From the NCBI RefSeq assembly GCF_001280595.1, contig NZ_LITU01000070.1:114024-178023 (forward strand): a stretch of 64,000 bases of DNA. The letters are read 5' to 3'. The notes beneath the pieces were generated by a model. It made no database searches, was not told the DNA's origin, and saw only the letters and a list, made by a program, of their open reading frames with translations. Positions 8,131-15,957 of the stretch are shown one piece after another; the first letter of the stretch is position 1, and each line of letters begins with the position of its first letter. This DNA comes from Paenibacillus xylanivorans (GTDB taxonomy: Bacteria; Bacillota; Bacilli; Paenibacillales; Paenibacillaceae). The translations under genes were made by a program, and so were the position numbers.

Positions 8131-8943
8131 ATGGAAAGATCGCGTGTGATTGACTATTATTCCAGATTTGACGAGTGGGGAAGGTTGGACCGGGAACCGC
8201 TGGAGTTCATCATCAACATGCATTACATCCGAGAGTCACTCCCAGCGACCGGACTTGTGCTGGACAATGGAGCAGGACCCGGCAAATATGCGATGGAGCT
8301 TGCCAAACTCGGATACCGTGTCACGCTGTCAGACCTGACCCCTGGATCTGTGGATATAGCTCAGCAGAAGGCAAAGGAATTGAATCTAACACAGCAGTTT
8401 GACGGATTTCACGTATTGGATGCGACCCATCTGAACGGTATTGCAGATGAGACGTATGATGCCTCTCTGATGCTGGGACCGTTATATCATTTGCAGTTAG
8501 AAGAAGAACGAGTCGCTACGGTACGGGAGCTGCATCGAGTTACCAAGCGTGGAGGAATCGTGTTTGTAGCGATGCAGAGCCGAACGCGAATGGGCATTAC
8601 TTCTTTGCAATTCCCGCAGCAATGGAAACCACATGACCACATGGAAGCCATCCGGTCTTTTGTGGAAAAGGGGACATTCGATCATTCGGATCAAGGGCGG
8701 TTTACGGGAGCGTACTATTTCAACATTCAGGATATTAACCCATTTATGGAGCAGCACGGATTTGAGACGGTAGACCTGATTGGATCGTCCAGTCTGAGAG
8801 CTATGCTCACAGACGAGCAACAGCAATATTGGAAAGAACGCGGGGAAAATGATGAGTTAATCCAGTACATGATTGAGGCGGCCAAAGACCCGTCGATATT
8901 GGGAATCTCGTCTCATCTGCTGTACATTGGGAGAAAGAAATAA
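8131..8943 (+). CDS. Class I SAM-dependent methyltransferase under T-box control
   Basis: A 270-residue Rossmann-fold methyltransferase. Motif I is VLDNGAGPGKYAMELA, the acidic residue after strand 2 is in VTLSDLTP, and the segment DASLMLGPLYHLQ is typical of small-molecule methyltransferases. I chose the ATG at 8131 because AGGCAGGTG lies about eight bases upstream; the in-frame ATG at 8104 lacks such a site. It is the only gene between the T-box leader and the next terminator, so it should respond to an uncharged tRNA. The methyl acceptor is unknown; an amino-acid-related substrate would fit the regulation but is inference. Confidence 0.85.
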   Translation: MERSRVIDYYSRFDEWGRLDREPLEFIINMHYIRESLPATGLVLDNGAGPGKYAMELAKLGYRVTLSDLTPGSVDIAQQKAKELNLTQQFDGFHVLDATHLNGIADETYDASLMLGPLYHLQLEEERVATVRELHRVTKRGGIVFVAMQSRTRMGITSLQFPQQWKPHDHMEAIRSFVEKGTFDHSDQGRFTGAYYFNIQDINPFMEQHGFETVDLIGSSSLRAMLTDEQQQYWKERGENDELIQYMIEAAKDPSILGISSHLLYIGRKK

Positions 8944-8980
8944 TCATGAAATCATTGGATGTTGAGAAGAATATGTCACG

Positions 8981-9018
8981 AAAGTGCCCTCTGGAAAACA
9001 GGGGGCACTTGTATTTTT
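8981..9018 (+). terminator. Terminator after the T-box-controlled methyltransferase
   Basis: AAGTGCCCTCT pairs with AGGGGGCACTT (one G-T pair) around a seven-base loop; a T-rich tail follows. Confidence 0.8.
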
Positions 9019-9117
9019 CATCAAAATAGTTCAATATTAAGATAAATAACAAAAGGTGATCTACTTACAATAGGTTAGACGAACGACGGATCGCTTCATA
9101 ACAGGGAGGAACAGACA

Positions 9118-10170
9118 ATGGAAATCGGAATCAGTACATTTGTGGAGACGAACCCAGATGTAAAAACAGGAGAACTTATAAGTCATGCGCAGCGTATTCG
9201 CGACGTCGTTGAAGAGATTGTTTTGGCAGATCAGGTGGGGCTGGATGTATATGGCGTGGGAGAACATCATCGTGCCGACTATGCCGCTTCATCACCAGCG
9301 GTCATTCTGGCCGCCGCAGCTTCACAGACCAAACGCATTCGCCTAACCAGCGCTGTAACGGTGCTATCTTCGGCTGACCCGGTAAGGGTATTTCAGGATT
9401 TTGCAACATTGGACGGCATTTCAAATGGACGTGCGGAGATTATGGCAGGACGGGGTTTGTTTATTGAATCCTTCCCTTTGTTCGGATACGATCTGAACGA
9501 CTACGATGAACTATTCGACGAGAAATTGGATTTGTTACTCAAACTACGCGATTCTGAAAAGGTAACTTGGGAAGGCAAACACCGCCCTTCCTTTAATAAT
9601 CTGGGCATTTACCCGCGTCCGGTACAGGAAAAACTTCCGGTATGGATCGGCAGTGGCGGTAACCAGGAATCGGTTGTCCGCGCAGGTCTGCTTGGATTAC
9701 CGCTGGTACTCGCCATTATTGGTGGTCGCCCCGTTCAATTCGCACCATTGGTGGAGTTATACAAAAAAGCAGCCGCACATGCAGGGCACGATGCTTCCAA
9801 ACTGACTGTGGCTTCCCATTCTCACGGGTTCATTGCGGATACAACCGATGAAGCGGTAGAGAAATTCTTCCCGCCAGCTCAGGCTACAATGAATATGTTG
9901 GGTCGGGAACGTGGCTGGGGACACTATAGCCGTGCAACCTTTGACGCGGCACGCAGTCTGGAGGGCGCACTGTATGTGGGTGATGTGGATACCGTTGCTC
10001 AAAAGATTATCTATCTGCGCAAAGAAGTCGGTATCACACGCTTCATGTTACACACTCCCCTCGGCACGATGCCGCATGAAGAAGTGATGAGAGCGATCGA
10101 GCTACTCGGCAAAGAAGTCGCTCCAATCGTGCGCAAGGAAATTGCACGTTGGGAAGCCGAGAATCAGTAA
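9118..10170 (+). CDS. LLM-class flavin-dependent oxidoreductase (luciferase-like monooxygenase)
   Basis: A 350-residue TIM-barrel protein of the bacterial luciferase-like family. Seen in sequence: the conserved GVGEHHRADYAASSPAVILAA segment, TSAVTVLSSADPVRVFQDFATLD and the FMN-site region GRAEIMAGRG, then PVWIGSGGNQES. These enzymes use FMNH2 or F420 as cofactor; in Bacillales FMN is expected. A GGGAGG site precedes the ATG. It is a single-gene unit with a strong terminator. The substrate is unknown. Confidence 0.88.
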   Translation: MEIGISTFVETNPDVKTGELISHAQRIRDVVEEIVLADQVGLDVYGVGEHHRADYAASSPAVILAAAASQTKRIRLTSAVTVLSSADPVRVFQDFATLDGISNGRAEIMAGRGLFIESFPLFGYDLNDYDELFDEKLDLLLKLRDSEKVTWEGKHRPSFNNLGIYPRPVQEKLPVWIGSGGNQESVVRAGLLGLPLVLAIIGGRPVQFAPLVELYKKAAAHAGHDASKLTVASHSHGFIADTTDEAVEKFFPPAQATMNMLGRERGWGHYSRATFDAARSLEGALYVGDVDTVAQKIIYLRKEVGITRFMLHTPLGTMPHEEVMRAIELLGKEVAPIVRKEIARWEAENQ

Positions 10171-10218
10171 ACATGTTAAATCGGCTGAAATCCGATACAG
10201 AAGATAGATTAAACCAAG

Positions 10219-10263
10219 AAAAGGAGCATGCCAGGTATATTACGCCTAGGCATGCTCCTTTTT
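10219..10263. terminator. Bidirectional terminator between the monooxygenase and the tetR gene
   Basis: AAAGGAGCATGCC and GGCATGCTCCTTTTT form a perfect stem; A and T runs on the two sides suit both converging genes. Confidence 0.88.
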
Positions 10264-10295
10264 CGTTTGTTTTATAAGACTAGGTTCAATGCTTA

Positions 10296-10952
10296 TCAAT
10301 TCGCAGATACTCCAACAAGGGAGAGAATAACCATGGACAACGTATGATCATATAGCCTTTTGGCGGCTTCTTCACTCTCAATATGGCCTCCCAGATACAG
10401 ATGGATGACACCATGCAGAGGGGCCCAGATCATGCGGACTGCAAGCAGGAGATCGTTCTCCTGAAGCTTTCCCTGCTCAATTGCGGCCGCAACCAGGGCC
10501 GTGATTTGTTTGAGAGCAGTCGCCGTTCCTTGCAGACTCTCTGCATCTGGTTTGAATTCTGCAAATGAACCGCCAAACATTAGCTGATAGAAGCTGGATT
10601 GTGAGATCCCGAAATCCCAGTAGGCATAAGCGAGGTCACGAAAATATGTCTCGAATGATGCTTGCTGAGGCACGGATTCAAACGATTGGGACAGGAGGGC
10701 GCACCCCTCCATATATAGGTATTTGGCTAACCCTTCTTTTTTGCCGAAGAGATTATATATGATTTTGGTGGAGCACTCCATTCGTTCTGCCACACGCCGA
10801 ACCGTGACGGCTTCGGGACCGTGCTCTTGCAGCAAAGACGCGGCGGCATGCACAATATTTTGGCGCAGGTTTTCGGAGTGCTGGAGTCTGGCTTCCTGAA
10901 AGGTAGTGACCGTGTGAGCGGATTCTTTGGAACCCGGATTGTGATCTTTCAT
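10296..10952 (-). CDS. TetR/AcrR family transcriptional regulator
   Basis: A 218-residue regulator. The N-terminal helix-turn-helix spans about residues 28-80 (AAASLLQEHGPEAVTVRRVAERMECSTKIIYNLFGKKEGLA in outline), with the usual FGKKE turn. The C-terminal ligand-binding region has the WHG-type pattern MIWAPLHGVIHLYLGGHI. It is divergent from the SDR gene at 11146, and two related palindromes (10989-11003 and 11094-11108) in the shared region are probable operators, so it most likely represses the SDR gene and itself. Confidence 0.9.
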   Translation of the reverse strand: MKDHNPGSKESAHTVTTFQEARLQHSENLRQNIVHAAASLLQEHGPEAVTVRRVAERMECSTKIIYNLFGKKEGLAKYLYMEGCALLSQSFESVPQQASFETYFRDLAYAYWDFGISQSSFYQLMFGGSFAEFKPDAESLQGTATALKQITALVAAAIEQGKLQENDLLLAVRMIWAPLHGVIHLYLGGHIESEEAAKRLYDHTLSMVILSLVGVSAN

Positions 10953-10988
10953 CTATCTCATCCTCATACATCCATATTGTTGTTAAAC

Positions 10989-11003
10989 GGAAACCATGTT
11001 TCT
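10989..11003. promoter_or_regulatory. Putative TetR operator, copy 1
   Basis: GGAAACCATGTTTCT is an imperfect palindrome matching the perfect copy at 11094-11108 in 12 of 15 positions, all in the arms but one. It lies just upstream of the tetR start. Confidence 0.55.
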
Positions 11004-11054
11004 TATCGTCATTCTACTGTTTTACGCTGGAAATCGTCAAATGATCAAAAGAAG

Positions 11055-11083
11055 TTGACAGGAAGAAGGCAAGGGGTTACGAT
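11055..11083 (+). promoter_or_regulatory. Sigma-A promoter of the SDR gene
   Basis: TTGACA at 11055-11060 and TACGAT at 11078-11083 with exactly 17 bases between them. The predicted start overlaps the palindrome at 11094. Confidence 0.7.
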
Positions 11084-11093
11084 GATTTCATTA

Positions 11094-11108
11094 GGAAACA
11101 GTGTTTCC
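11094..11108. promoter_or_regulatory. Putative TetR operator, copy 2
   Basis: GGAAACAGTGTTTCC is a perfect 7-1-7 palindrome just downstream of the -10 box of the SDR promoter, well placed for repression by the divergent TetR protein. Confidence 0.65.
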
Positions 11109-11145
11109 GATAAAAAACGAGTGTTCAAAAAAGGATGGATGAGAT

Positions 11146-11961
11146 ATGAAACAGGTTCAGAATCAATGGGTACTCATTACAGGTGCTTCTTCAGGAATTG
11201 GAAAGACTTTTGCATTGGAAATGGCTTCAAAAGGCAAACATATCGTCTTGGTGGCTCGATCGGAGTCCAAATTGCGTCAACTGGCAGAACAGATTGAGCG
11301 AACCTATCAAGTGAAGACGGAAGTGATTGTAGCGGATCTATCCCAAGCAGATGCACCACAACACGTTTATGAGGAATGTATGAATCGGGGCATACAGGTC
11401 AATGTATTAATTAACAATGCAGGATTTGCTACGCATGGAATGTTTGAGCAGGTCGATGGTGCACGGCAGCAGGAAGAGATTATGCTGAATGTGCTCGCAG
11501 TTATGAACATGACCCATCTTTTCCTGCCAGGTATGCTGCAAAAACGGAACGGAACCATCATTAACGTCTCTTCAACAGCTGCATTTCAGCCTGATCCGTA
11601 CATGGCTGTGTATGGGGCCACAAAATCATTCGTCCTTTCATTTACAGAGGCGTTGTATGAAGAGAACCGGAAACGGGGCGTGCAGTTTCTGGCGCTATGC
11701 CCAGGATCAACCGAAACTTCGTTTTTTGATGTAGTAGGAGCCGAAGAGGCCTCGGTAGGCAAACGGGATACACCTGAGCATGTTGTGGAAGTGGCGATGA
11801 AGGCGTTGGAGTCAGGCAAGCCTTATGCTGTGCCAGGTGCCTCCAATTACTGGACGGCCCAGTTCGCCCGCCTTATGCCGCGCAGACAAATGCTGCGCAT
11901 CGTAGGGGGCATGCTTCGACCTCGTTCGAAGAGTGGTAAACCGCAAAAGGCACAGGCTTAA
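11146..11961 (+). CDS. Short-chain dehydrogenase/reductase (SDR)
   Basis: A 271-residue classical SDR. The nucleotide-binding motif is TGASSGIG (residues ~10-17), NAG is in INNAGFATHG, and the catalytic Ser and Tyr-x-x-x-Lys are in INVSSTAAF and YGATKSF. The Arg in VARSESKL suggests NADP(H) preference. The sequence resembles the DltE/YdfG group with a basic C-terminal tail. It is divergent from a TetR gene with operator-like palindromes overlapping its promoter. The substrate is unknown. Confidence 0.92.
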   Translation: MKQVQNQWVLITGASSGIGKTFALEMASKGKHIVLVARSESKLRQLAEQIERTYQVKTEVIVADLSQADAPQHVYEECMNRGIQVNVLINNAGFATHGMFEQVDGARQQEEIMLNVLAVMNMTHLFLPGMLQKRNGTIINVSSTAAFQPDPYMAVYGATKSFVLSFTEALYEENRKRGVQFLALCPGSTETSFFDVVGAEEASVGKRDTPEHVVEVAMKALESGKPYAVPGASNYWTAQFARLMPRRQMLRIVGGMLRPRSKSGKPQKAQA

Positions 11962-11976
11962 CCGTACCAGACGGAA

Positions 11977-12012
11977 AGACGCTGCCAGAGAGAATCCTCA
12001 CTGGCAGCGTCT
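11977..12012. terminator. Hairpin between the SDR gene and the small membrane protein gene
   Basis: A perfect 12-pair stem (AGACGCTGCCAG / CTGGCAGCGTCT) with a 12-base loop. It lacks a long T run, so termination may be moderate. Confidence 0.6.
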
Positions 12013-12307
12013 ATATCTGAACAATCTTCAATACTCCATAAGCCACACTGCATCCCGCAGCCCCTAAAGCAATCACCTGCGATCTCAGTCCCAACCCTCC
12101 GAAGTCAAACACGTTGGGCAGCAGCCAGTACAGGCTGAGGACCGTCCAAATCAGCTGCAATACTCCTGCGAGCAACATCTGTCTTCCCGAATGTTCACCT
12201 GTTGAAAATCCCAACATGCCAGGAAAGGACATATCACCAATCATCCTGAGGTTCCAGAAGGACAACAGGAAGTAAATGAGCACACCACTCATCGTACCCA
12301 TAATCAT
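12011..12307 (-). CDS. Small integral membrane protein of unknown function
   Basis: A 98-residue open frame with three likely membrane helices: VLIYFLLSFWNL near the start, LLAGVLQLIWTVLSLYWLL in the middle and VIALGAAGCSVAYGVLKIV at the end. I do not recognise the family. The composition is plainly that of a membrane protein and the stop sits in the shared hairpin, both of which favour a real gene. Against it, the ribosome site before ATGATTATG is weak and an in-frame stop lies only a few codons upstream. Confidence 0.5.
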   Translation of the reverse strand: MIMGTMSGVLIYFLLSFWNLRMIGDMSFPGMLGFSTGEHSGRQMLLAGVLQLIWTVLSLYWLLPNVFDFGGLGLRSQVIALGAAGCSVAYGVLKIVQI

Positions 12308-12430
12308 CAGGGTTTCTTTGGATCAATTCATCTCGTAAGAATCCATTCTAACTCTCACTCCATCAGTATCTAATCCTGTACTTCGCCAGTCACCTGGTTT
12401 CCGCTCTTAATCAGAGTGTAGCGAATGACC

Positions 12431-12610
12431 TCACCACTCCAGAAATGAAAAGTCCCCGTCGACATAGCTCTGTAACGGACCAAAAGCCGTCGTTTCATGT
12501 TGTCTGGCAAGTTCAGACTTGGCTGCAGATGTAGGCAAAGGAAGCAGAATAAACAGACATAATATGATGCAAACAAGCGTCAGGACGAATTGGCGGCTAG
12601 GTGGGTTCAT
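12431..12610 (-). pseudogene. Short secreted protein, possibly frameshifted
   Basis: A start at 12610 has a strong AAAGGAG site five bases upstream and encodes a clear signal peptide (basic start, hydrophobic LTLVCIILCLFILLPLP, then TSAAK). The frame stops after 59 residues at 12431. The shifted frame continues to 12370 with a protein-like tail (HFWSGEVIRYTLIKSG, then VTGEVQD). Either this is a genuine 59-residue secreted peptide or a one-base frameshift has broken a protein of about 80 residues. I do not recognise a family. Confidence 0.45.
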
Positions 12611-12719
12611 GAGGGCTCCTTTAGATGGATATACATCGTTAATCTCGTGTGTGAAGCTTGATGTATTGCATTATATCAAAATGAACATCTGCATGAATCA
12701 AGTATTTTCACTCATGTCC

Positions 12720-13184
12720 CTACGCGTTCTCCGACTCGTACTTCTCCCGATGCTCCTGCTTCATTTTCACATAATCCGGGTCCGTTTTGGCGATCTCCCA
12801 TTGGGCTTTGAAAATGGCTGCCGCCTCAGCCTTCATCTCATCATTCTGATAAGGCAAGACGGAGCCGTCCTCCTTCGAATATTTGCGTCCACCTTTGTGA
12901 TTCGTATAACGCCTTGCCCGCGTATAGCCCATTTGCAGAAATTTGCGCGCCATATCCATACCGACAAAGTCACCATTTTTCTTATACTCCAAAAATAGTT
13001 CATAAATCTTCTGCGAGGATTCTGTCGCAATTTCAGGTGTTTTGAACCGCCAGTGCGGTAAAATTTCACTTTTGTAGGGTTCAACCATTAACACCCCTTG
13101 CTCTCCCCGGCCAACGGTATACAGTTCAGGTTGCTTGCGCAGATCAAGCTCATCGTAATTGAGGCTGTAATCAAACTTTTTCAT
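12720..13184 (-). CDS. DUF4385 family protein
   Basis: A 154-residue soluble protein starting MKKFDYSLNYDELDLRK, with the GRGEQGVLMVEPYKSEI and KYSKEDGSVLPY segments I associate with DUF4385. A GGAGG site precedes the ATG at 13184 by about ten bases; the open frame extends upstream to 13250 without a ribosome site. The protein is rich in Lys, Arg and aromatics (YTRARRYTNHKGGRKY), which suggests a nucleic-acid or phosphate ligand, but no function is known. It is divergent from the DUF1877 gene. Confidence 0.85.
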   Translation of the reverse strand: MKKFDYSLNYDELDLRKQPELYTVGRGEQGVLMVEPYKSEILPHWRFKTPEIATESSQKIYELFLEYKKNGDFVGMDMARKFLQMGYTRARRYTNHKGGRKYSKEDGSVLPYQNDEMKAEAAAIFKAQWEIAKTDPDYVKMKQEHREKYESENA

Positions 13185-13300
13185 GGAATCCGTTCCTCCT
13201 TGAAAGATATTGTTCCTTTTCACCTCTTTACCCCGATTCTTGTACAACAAGCACGGTTAATGGGAAAGAAGAGAAGTATATACATAGGAGGGATACAGGT

Positions 13301-13768
13301 ATGGGCATGTCCGGCAGATATCTTGTTGTCACCAATGAATTGATTGAATCCATTAAGTCAGGTGAAGTCAGTGTGCATGATTGTTCGGTGGAGCTGGATA
13401 TCGATAAAATGTGGCAGATGGTACAGTTTACATTGACTGGTGAAATGGTATACGGGGAGTTTCCCTTGGGATATGTGGTCCCTATGGCAGGTGAACAATA
13501 TATAGGCAATTATTCAGACATGGATCTGTTTCTCCTGAACAATGAACAGGTACTTGAGGCGTACATGGCGTTAGAACAATTGACACCTGAGGAGTTGAAG
13601 AAACGGTTTAGTCTGGAGAAAATGGTTGCTGAGGGCGTGTATCCTGTCATGGATGATTGGGACGCAGAAGAGACATTCCAGGAAATCGTTCAGACACTGG
13701 ATGATATTCAGGCTTTATATCAGGCAACTGCTGCCAGCGGGAACGGGATTGTCTTTTATATTTTCTAA
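13301..13768 (+). CDS. DUF1877 (YfbM-like) family protein
   Basis: A 155-residue acidic protein with the DUF1877 features: MSGRYLVVTNELIE at the start, LDIDKMWQMVQFTLTG in the first third and a conserved ending in which a helix with DDIQALY precedes a hydrophobic strand. Members are cytoplasmic and uncharacterised. GGAGGG lies about eight bases before the ATG. The adjacent divergent DUF4385 gene is of similar size, but a functional link is not evident. Confidence 0.85.
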   Translation: MGMSGRYLVVTNELIESIKSGEVSVHDCSVELDIDKMWQMVQFTLTGEMVYGEFPLGYVVPMAGEQYIGNYSDMDLFLLNNEQVLEAYMALEQLTPEELKKRFSLEKMVAEGVYPVMDDWDAEETFQEIVQTLDDIQALYQATAASGNGIVFYIF

Positions 13769-13866
13769 GCTCCCACCTTCGTCTGTTTAATTTCCTATCA
13801 TTACGGTTATTGATAGAAACAAGGCACAGATTGTGCCTAAATCCGGTAGAAGAGAGGGAATGCGAT

Positions 13867-13998
13867 ATGACACAGGAACAGAATGAAGAGAACAAAGCCA
13901 TTCAGGACGACGAACCGGATCAATTTGAAACCCCTGCACGTACCGATGGTAAAGAATCGGATGAAGACACTAAGGCAGAGGATTCGGAAAAAGAATAA
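13867..13998 (+). CDS. Small highly acidic hydrophilic protein
   Basis: A 43-residue peptide with a GAGAGGG ribosome site just upstream. It is almost wholly Asp, Glu, Gln, Thr and Lys (for example KAIQDDEPDQFETP and a final EDSEKE) and is expected to be disordered. No family is recognised. The good ribosome site and biased composition support expression; the function is unknown. Confidence 0.55.
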   Translation: MTQEQNEENKAIQDDEPDQFETPARTDGKESDEDTKAEDSEKE

Positions 13999-14078
13999 AC
14001 TCAACGTTTTATGACTCGACTTGGCATATTGTTATAGAAGCCAATTACACCAACTGTTTAAATATACGTCATACACGA

Positions 14079-14104
14079 GGTCGGACATTGTTCGGCCTTT
14101 TTTG
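14079..14104 (+). terminator. Terminator after the small acidic protein gene
   Basis: GGTCGGAC and GTTCGGCC pair (with G-T pairs) around ATT and are followed by six T. Confidence 0.8.
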
Positions 14105-14190
14105 GTATTTATTTATCGATCCGGTTTACAACAATTACCTATAACCCTCATAATAGGAGTGAACCACATTTTTCCTAAGGAGGAGATCGT

Positions 14191-15714
14191 ATCAAAAATC
14201 ACAAGCTATTGAAGTGGATTGCCGTACCACTCGTTTTGATGATGGTTGCGCTTACGGGATGTCAGGCCGTAGGTGGCGTAGATATTGGCAAAGCCGTTGT
14301 CAACAGTACAACCGTCAAGTCCGGTGAATCCAGACAGTCCATGCATATAAAAATTGAACCTACAGCAAACCTCGTCGAAGAGGATGCGCTTCAAATGATT
14401 GAACTCATTAATTCTGTTTCATTGGATATTGAAGATGCCAAAGTCAAGGACTCCAGCACGGCGTCTATCAAAGGTACACTGAGTATGCAAGGAAAGAAAT
14501 TGCCTTTCCATCTGTCGATGGATAAATCGGAAATGGTTATTGATGTGGACGGAGCGCAAAAGCCTCTATACATATCTTTGGAGGATGACACACTTCCTAT
14601 GCTAGATACGAAAGCGCTGGAGAAGCAGATCGAGGAGCTTTCCCCGAAATTGCTGACCTTTGCGCTGAAGCATTTGTCCAATCCGAAAAATATTTCGGTA
14701 ACCCCTGTACAGGAATCGGTTAACGGTGAATCGCTGAGCCTCTCCAAGCTGCATGTGGAGATCAGTGGGGAAGAGCTTCTTGCCATGGTGAAACCATTTC
14801 TGACCAGTGTTGCTCAGGATGAGCAAGGACTCAAGGATCTGATTGGAGATCTGTATGATGTGTTCTATCCTATCTTGGTTACGATCAACACGGTTGATAA
14901 TGGCGACGGCAGTGCCCTGCCTTCTACTATTAGTGAATCACGGGATGCTGAGGTTGCTTCATTGTACGAAATGATTAAGGGTGGTCTTGATGAGATTCTC
15001 GCCAATTACGACAAGGAACTCAACAGCTTGTTGACCGAAACGCCTGAACTGAAGACGGTGTTCGGAACAGAGACCAAGCTCCAATTGGACTTTTATCTGG
15101 ACAGCGCACTGAATATTCGTAAACAGAACTATGATTTCAAAGTAGCGTTGCCTGCTTCGGAGGATCTGCCGATCAAATCGGTATCCGTATACGGTGACAG
15201 CGAACTGTGGAATATTGGTGGACCAGTGACTGTGGATGCCGTGGACAAAACGGGTGGCGTCATTGATCTGATGCAGGGAGACATCACGCCAGGTCAGATG
15301 TTGCGCAATTTTGATTCCAATTCACTTGTGTATCAATTGTTGAAAGATGAAGCAGGCATTACGCATAAAAATGTCATGCTGTATCCGGACGACGAATCCT
15401 ATGGCGCAATCACCGTTAAAAATACAACCTTTGTTCCTCTTCGCTACCTGTCCGAGGAATTGGATGCTGAAGTAAAATGGACCAAAGGATCGGATAAAAT
15501 CGTCGTCATTGACGATATCACCGGTAATGAGATTGTCCTGACTGTAGGTTCCAAGAAGGCAACCGTTGCAGGCAAGGAAGTAACGATGGCCGAATCCGCC
15601 TATGTAGGCAAAAACGGTAAAACCTACGTCCCGCTGCGCTTTATGGCAGAATCTCTTGGGGCATCTGTAGATAAGGAAAAAGAAACAGGCTGGATTTTCA
15701 TCGACCGGCCATAA
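14191..15714 (+). CDS. Lipoprotein with C-terminal stalk (copper amine oxidase-like) domain
   Basis: About 507 residues. The N-terminus has a lipoprotein signal: basic start, hydrophobic run, then LTGC with the lipidated Cys. The middle (about 30-390) is a long region I do not recognise. The C-terminal ~110 residues are the Paenibacillus-type stalk or copper-amine-oxidase N-like domain, with paired TTFVPLRYLSEELDAEV and TYVPLRFMAESLGASV motifs. The best ribosome site (AAGGAGG, 14178-14184) is ideally spaced from an ATC codon at 14191, reading I-K-N-H-K; the first standard start is TTG 14209, 25 bases from that site. A surface role is inferred. Confidence 0.82.
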   Translation: MKNHKLLKWIAVPLVLMMVALTGCQAVGGVDIGKAVVNSTTVKSGESRQSMHIKIEPTANLVEEDALQMIELINSVSLDIEDAKVKDSSTASIKGTLSMQGKKLPFHLSMDKSEMVIDVDGAQKPLYISLEDDTLPMLDTKALEKQIEELSPKLLTFALKHLSNPKNISVTPVQESVNGESLSLSKLHVEISGEELLAMVKPFLTSVAQDEQGLKDLIGDLYDVFYPILVTINTVDNGDGSALPSTISESRDAEVASLYEMIKGGLDEILANYDKELNSLLTETPELKTVFGTETKLQLDFYLDSALNIRKQNYDFKVALPASEDLPIKSVSVYGDSELWNIGGPVTVDAVDKTGGVIDLMQGDITPGQMLRNFDSNSLVYQLLKDEAGITHKNVMLYPDDESYGAITVKNTTFVPLRYLSEELDAEVKWTKGSDKIVVIDDITGNEIVLTVGSKKATVAGKEVTMAESAYVGKNGKTYVPLRFMAESLGASVDKEKETGWIFIDRP

Positions 15715-15770
15715 GTAAGATTTGTATGTAAACCGTAAGTTGAGAGGGGATTTCAGAGTATGCCAGATTT

Positions 15771-15920
15771 CTCGTAATGTTCATGAAAGAACACCGAAAA
15801 ATTCCGTTAGACCATTAACGGGATACGTGTGTCCTTTTTGACCCATTACGAGGAGCTTCGGCGTTTCTGAAATGATGAAACGAATCGAGGAGTGCCTCTA
15901 ATTGGAGGTGCTCCTCTTTG
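15771..15920 (+). promoter_or_regulatory. Structured leader with terminator before the GNAT-pentapeptide gene
   Basis: CTCGTAATG (15771-15779) pairs perfectly with CATTACGAG (15844-15852), enclosing a six-pair hairpin CCGTTA/TAACGG (15804-15821). A 12-pair terminator-like hairpin follows (15887-15898 with 15905-15916, then TTT). Two short ORFs lie inside: MKEHRKIPLDH (15783-15818) and MMKRIEECL (15872-15901); the second covers the 5' arm of the terminator exactly. This resembles an attenuator but matches no riboswitch class I can name. The hairpin may simply end the upstream gene. Confidence 0.5.
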
Positions 15921-15957
15921 TCGTGTCATCCCAAATAAATTCCCAGAGGTGTTACAT

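Noticed and set aside
10821-11297. 158-codon plus-strand open frame across the TetR/SDR promoter region
   Set aside because: It overlaps the tetR start, the operators and the SDR start in another frame; it is not compatible with the regulatory signals.
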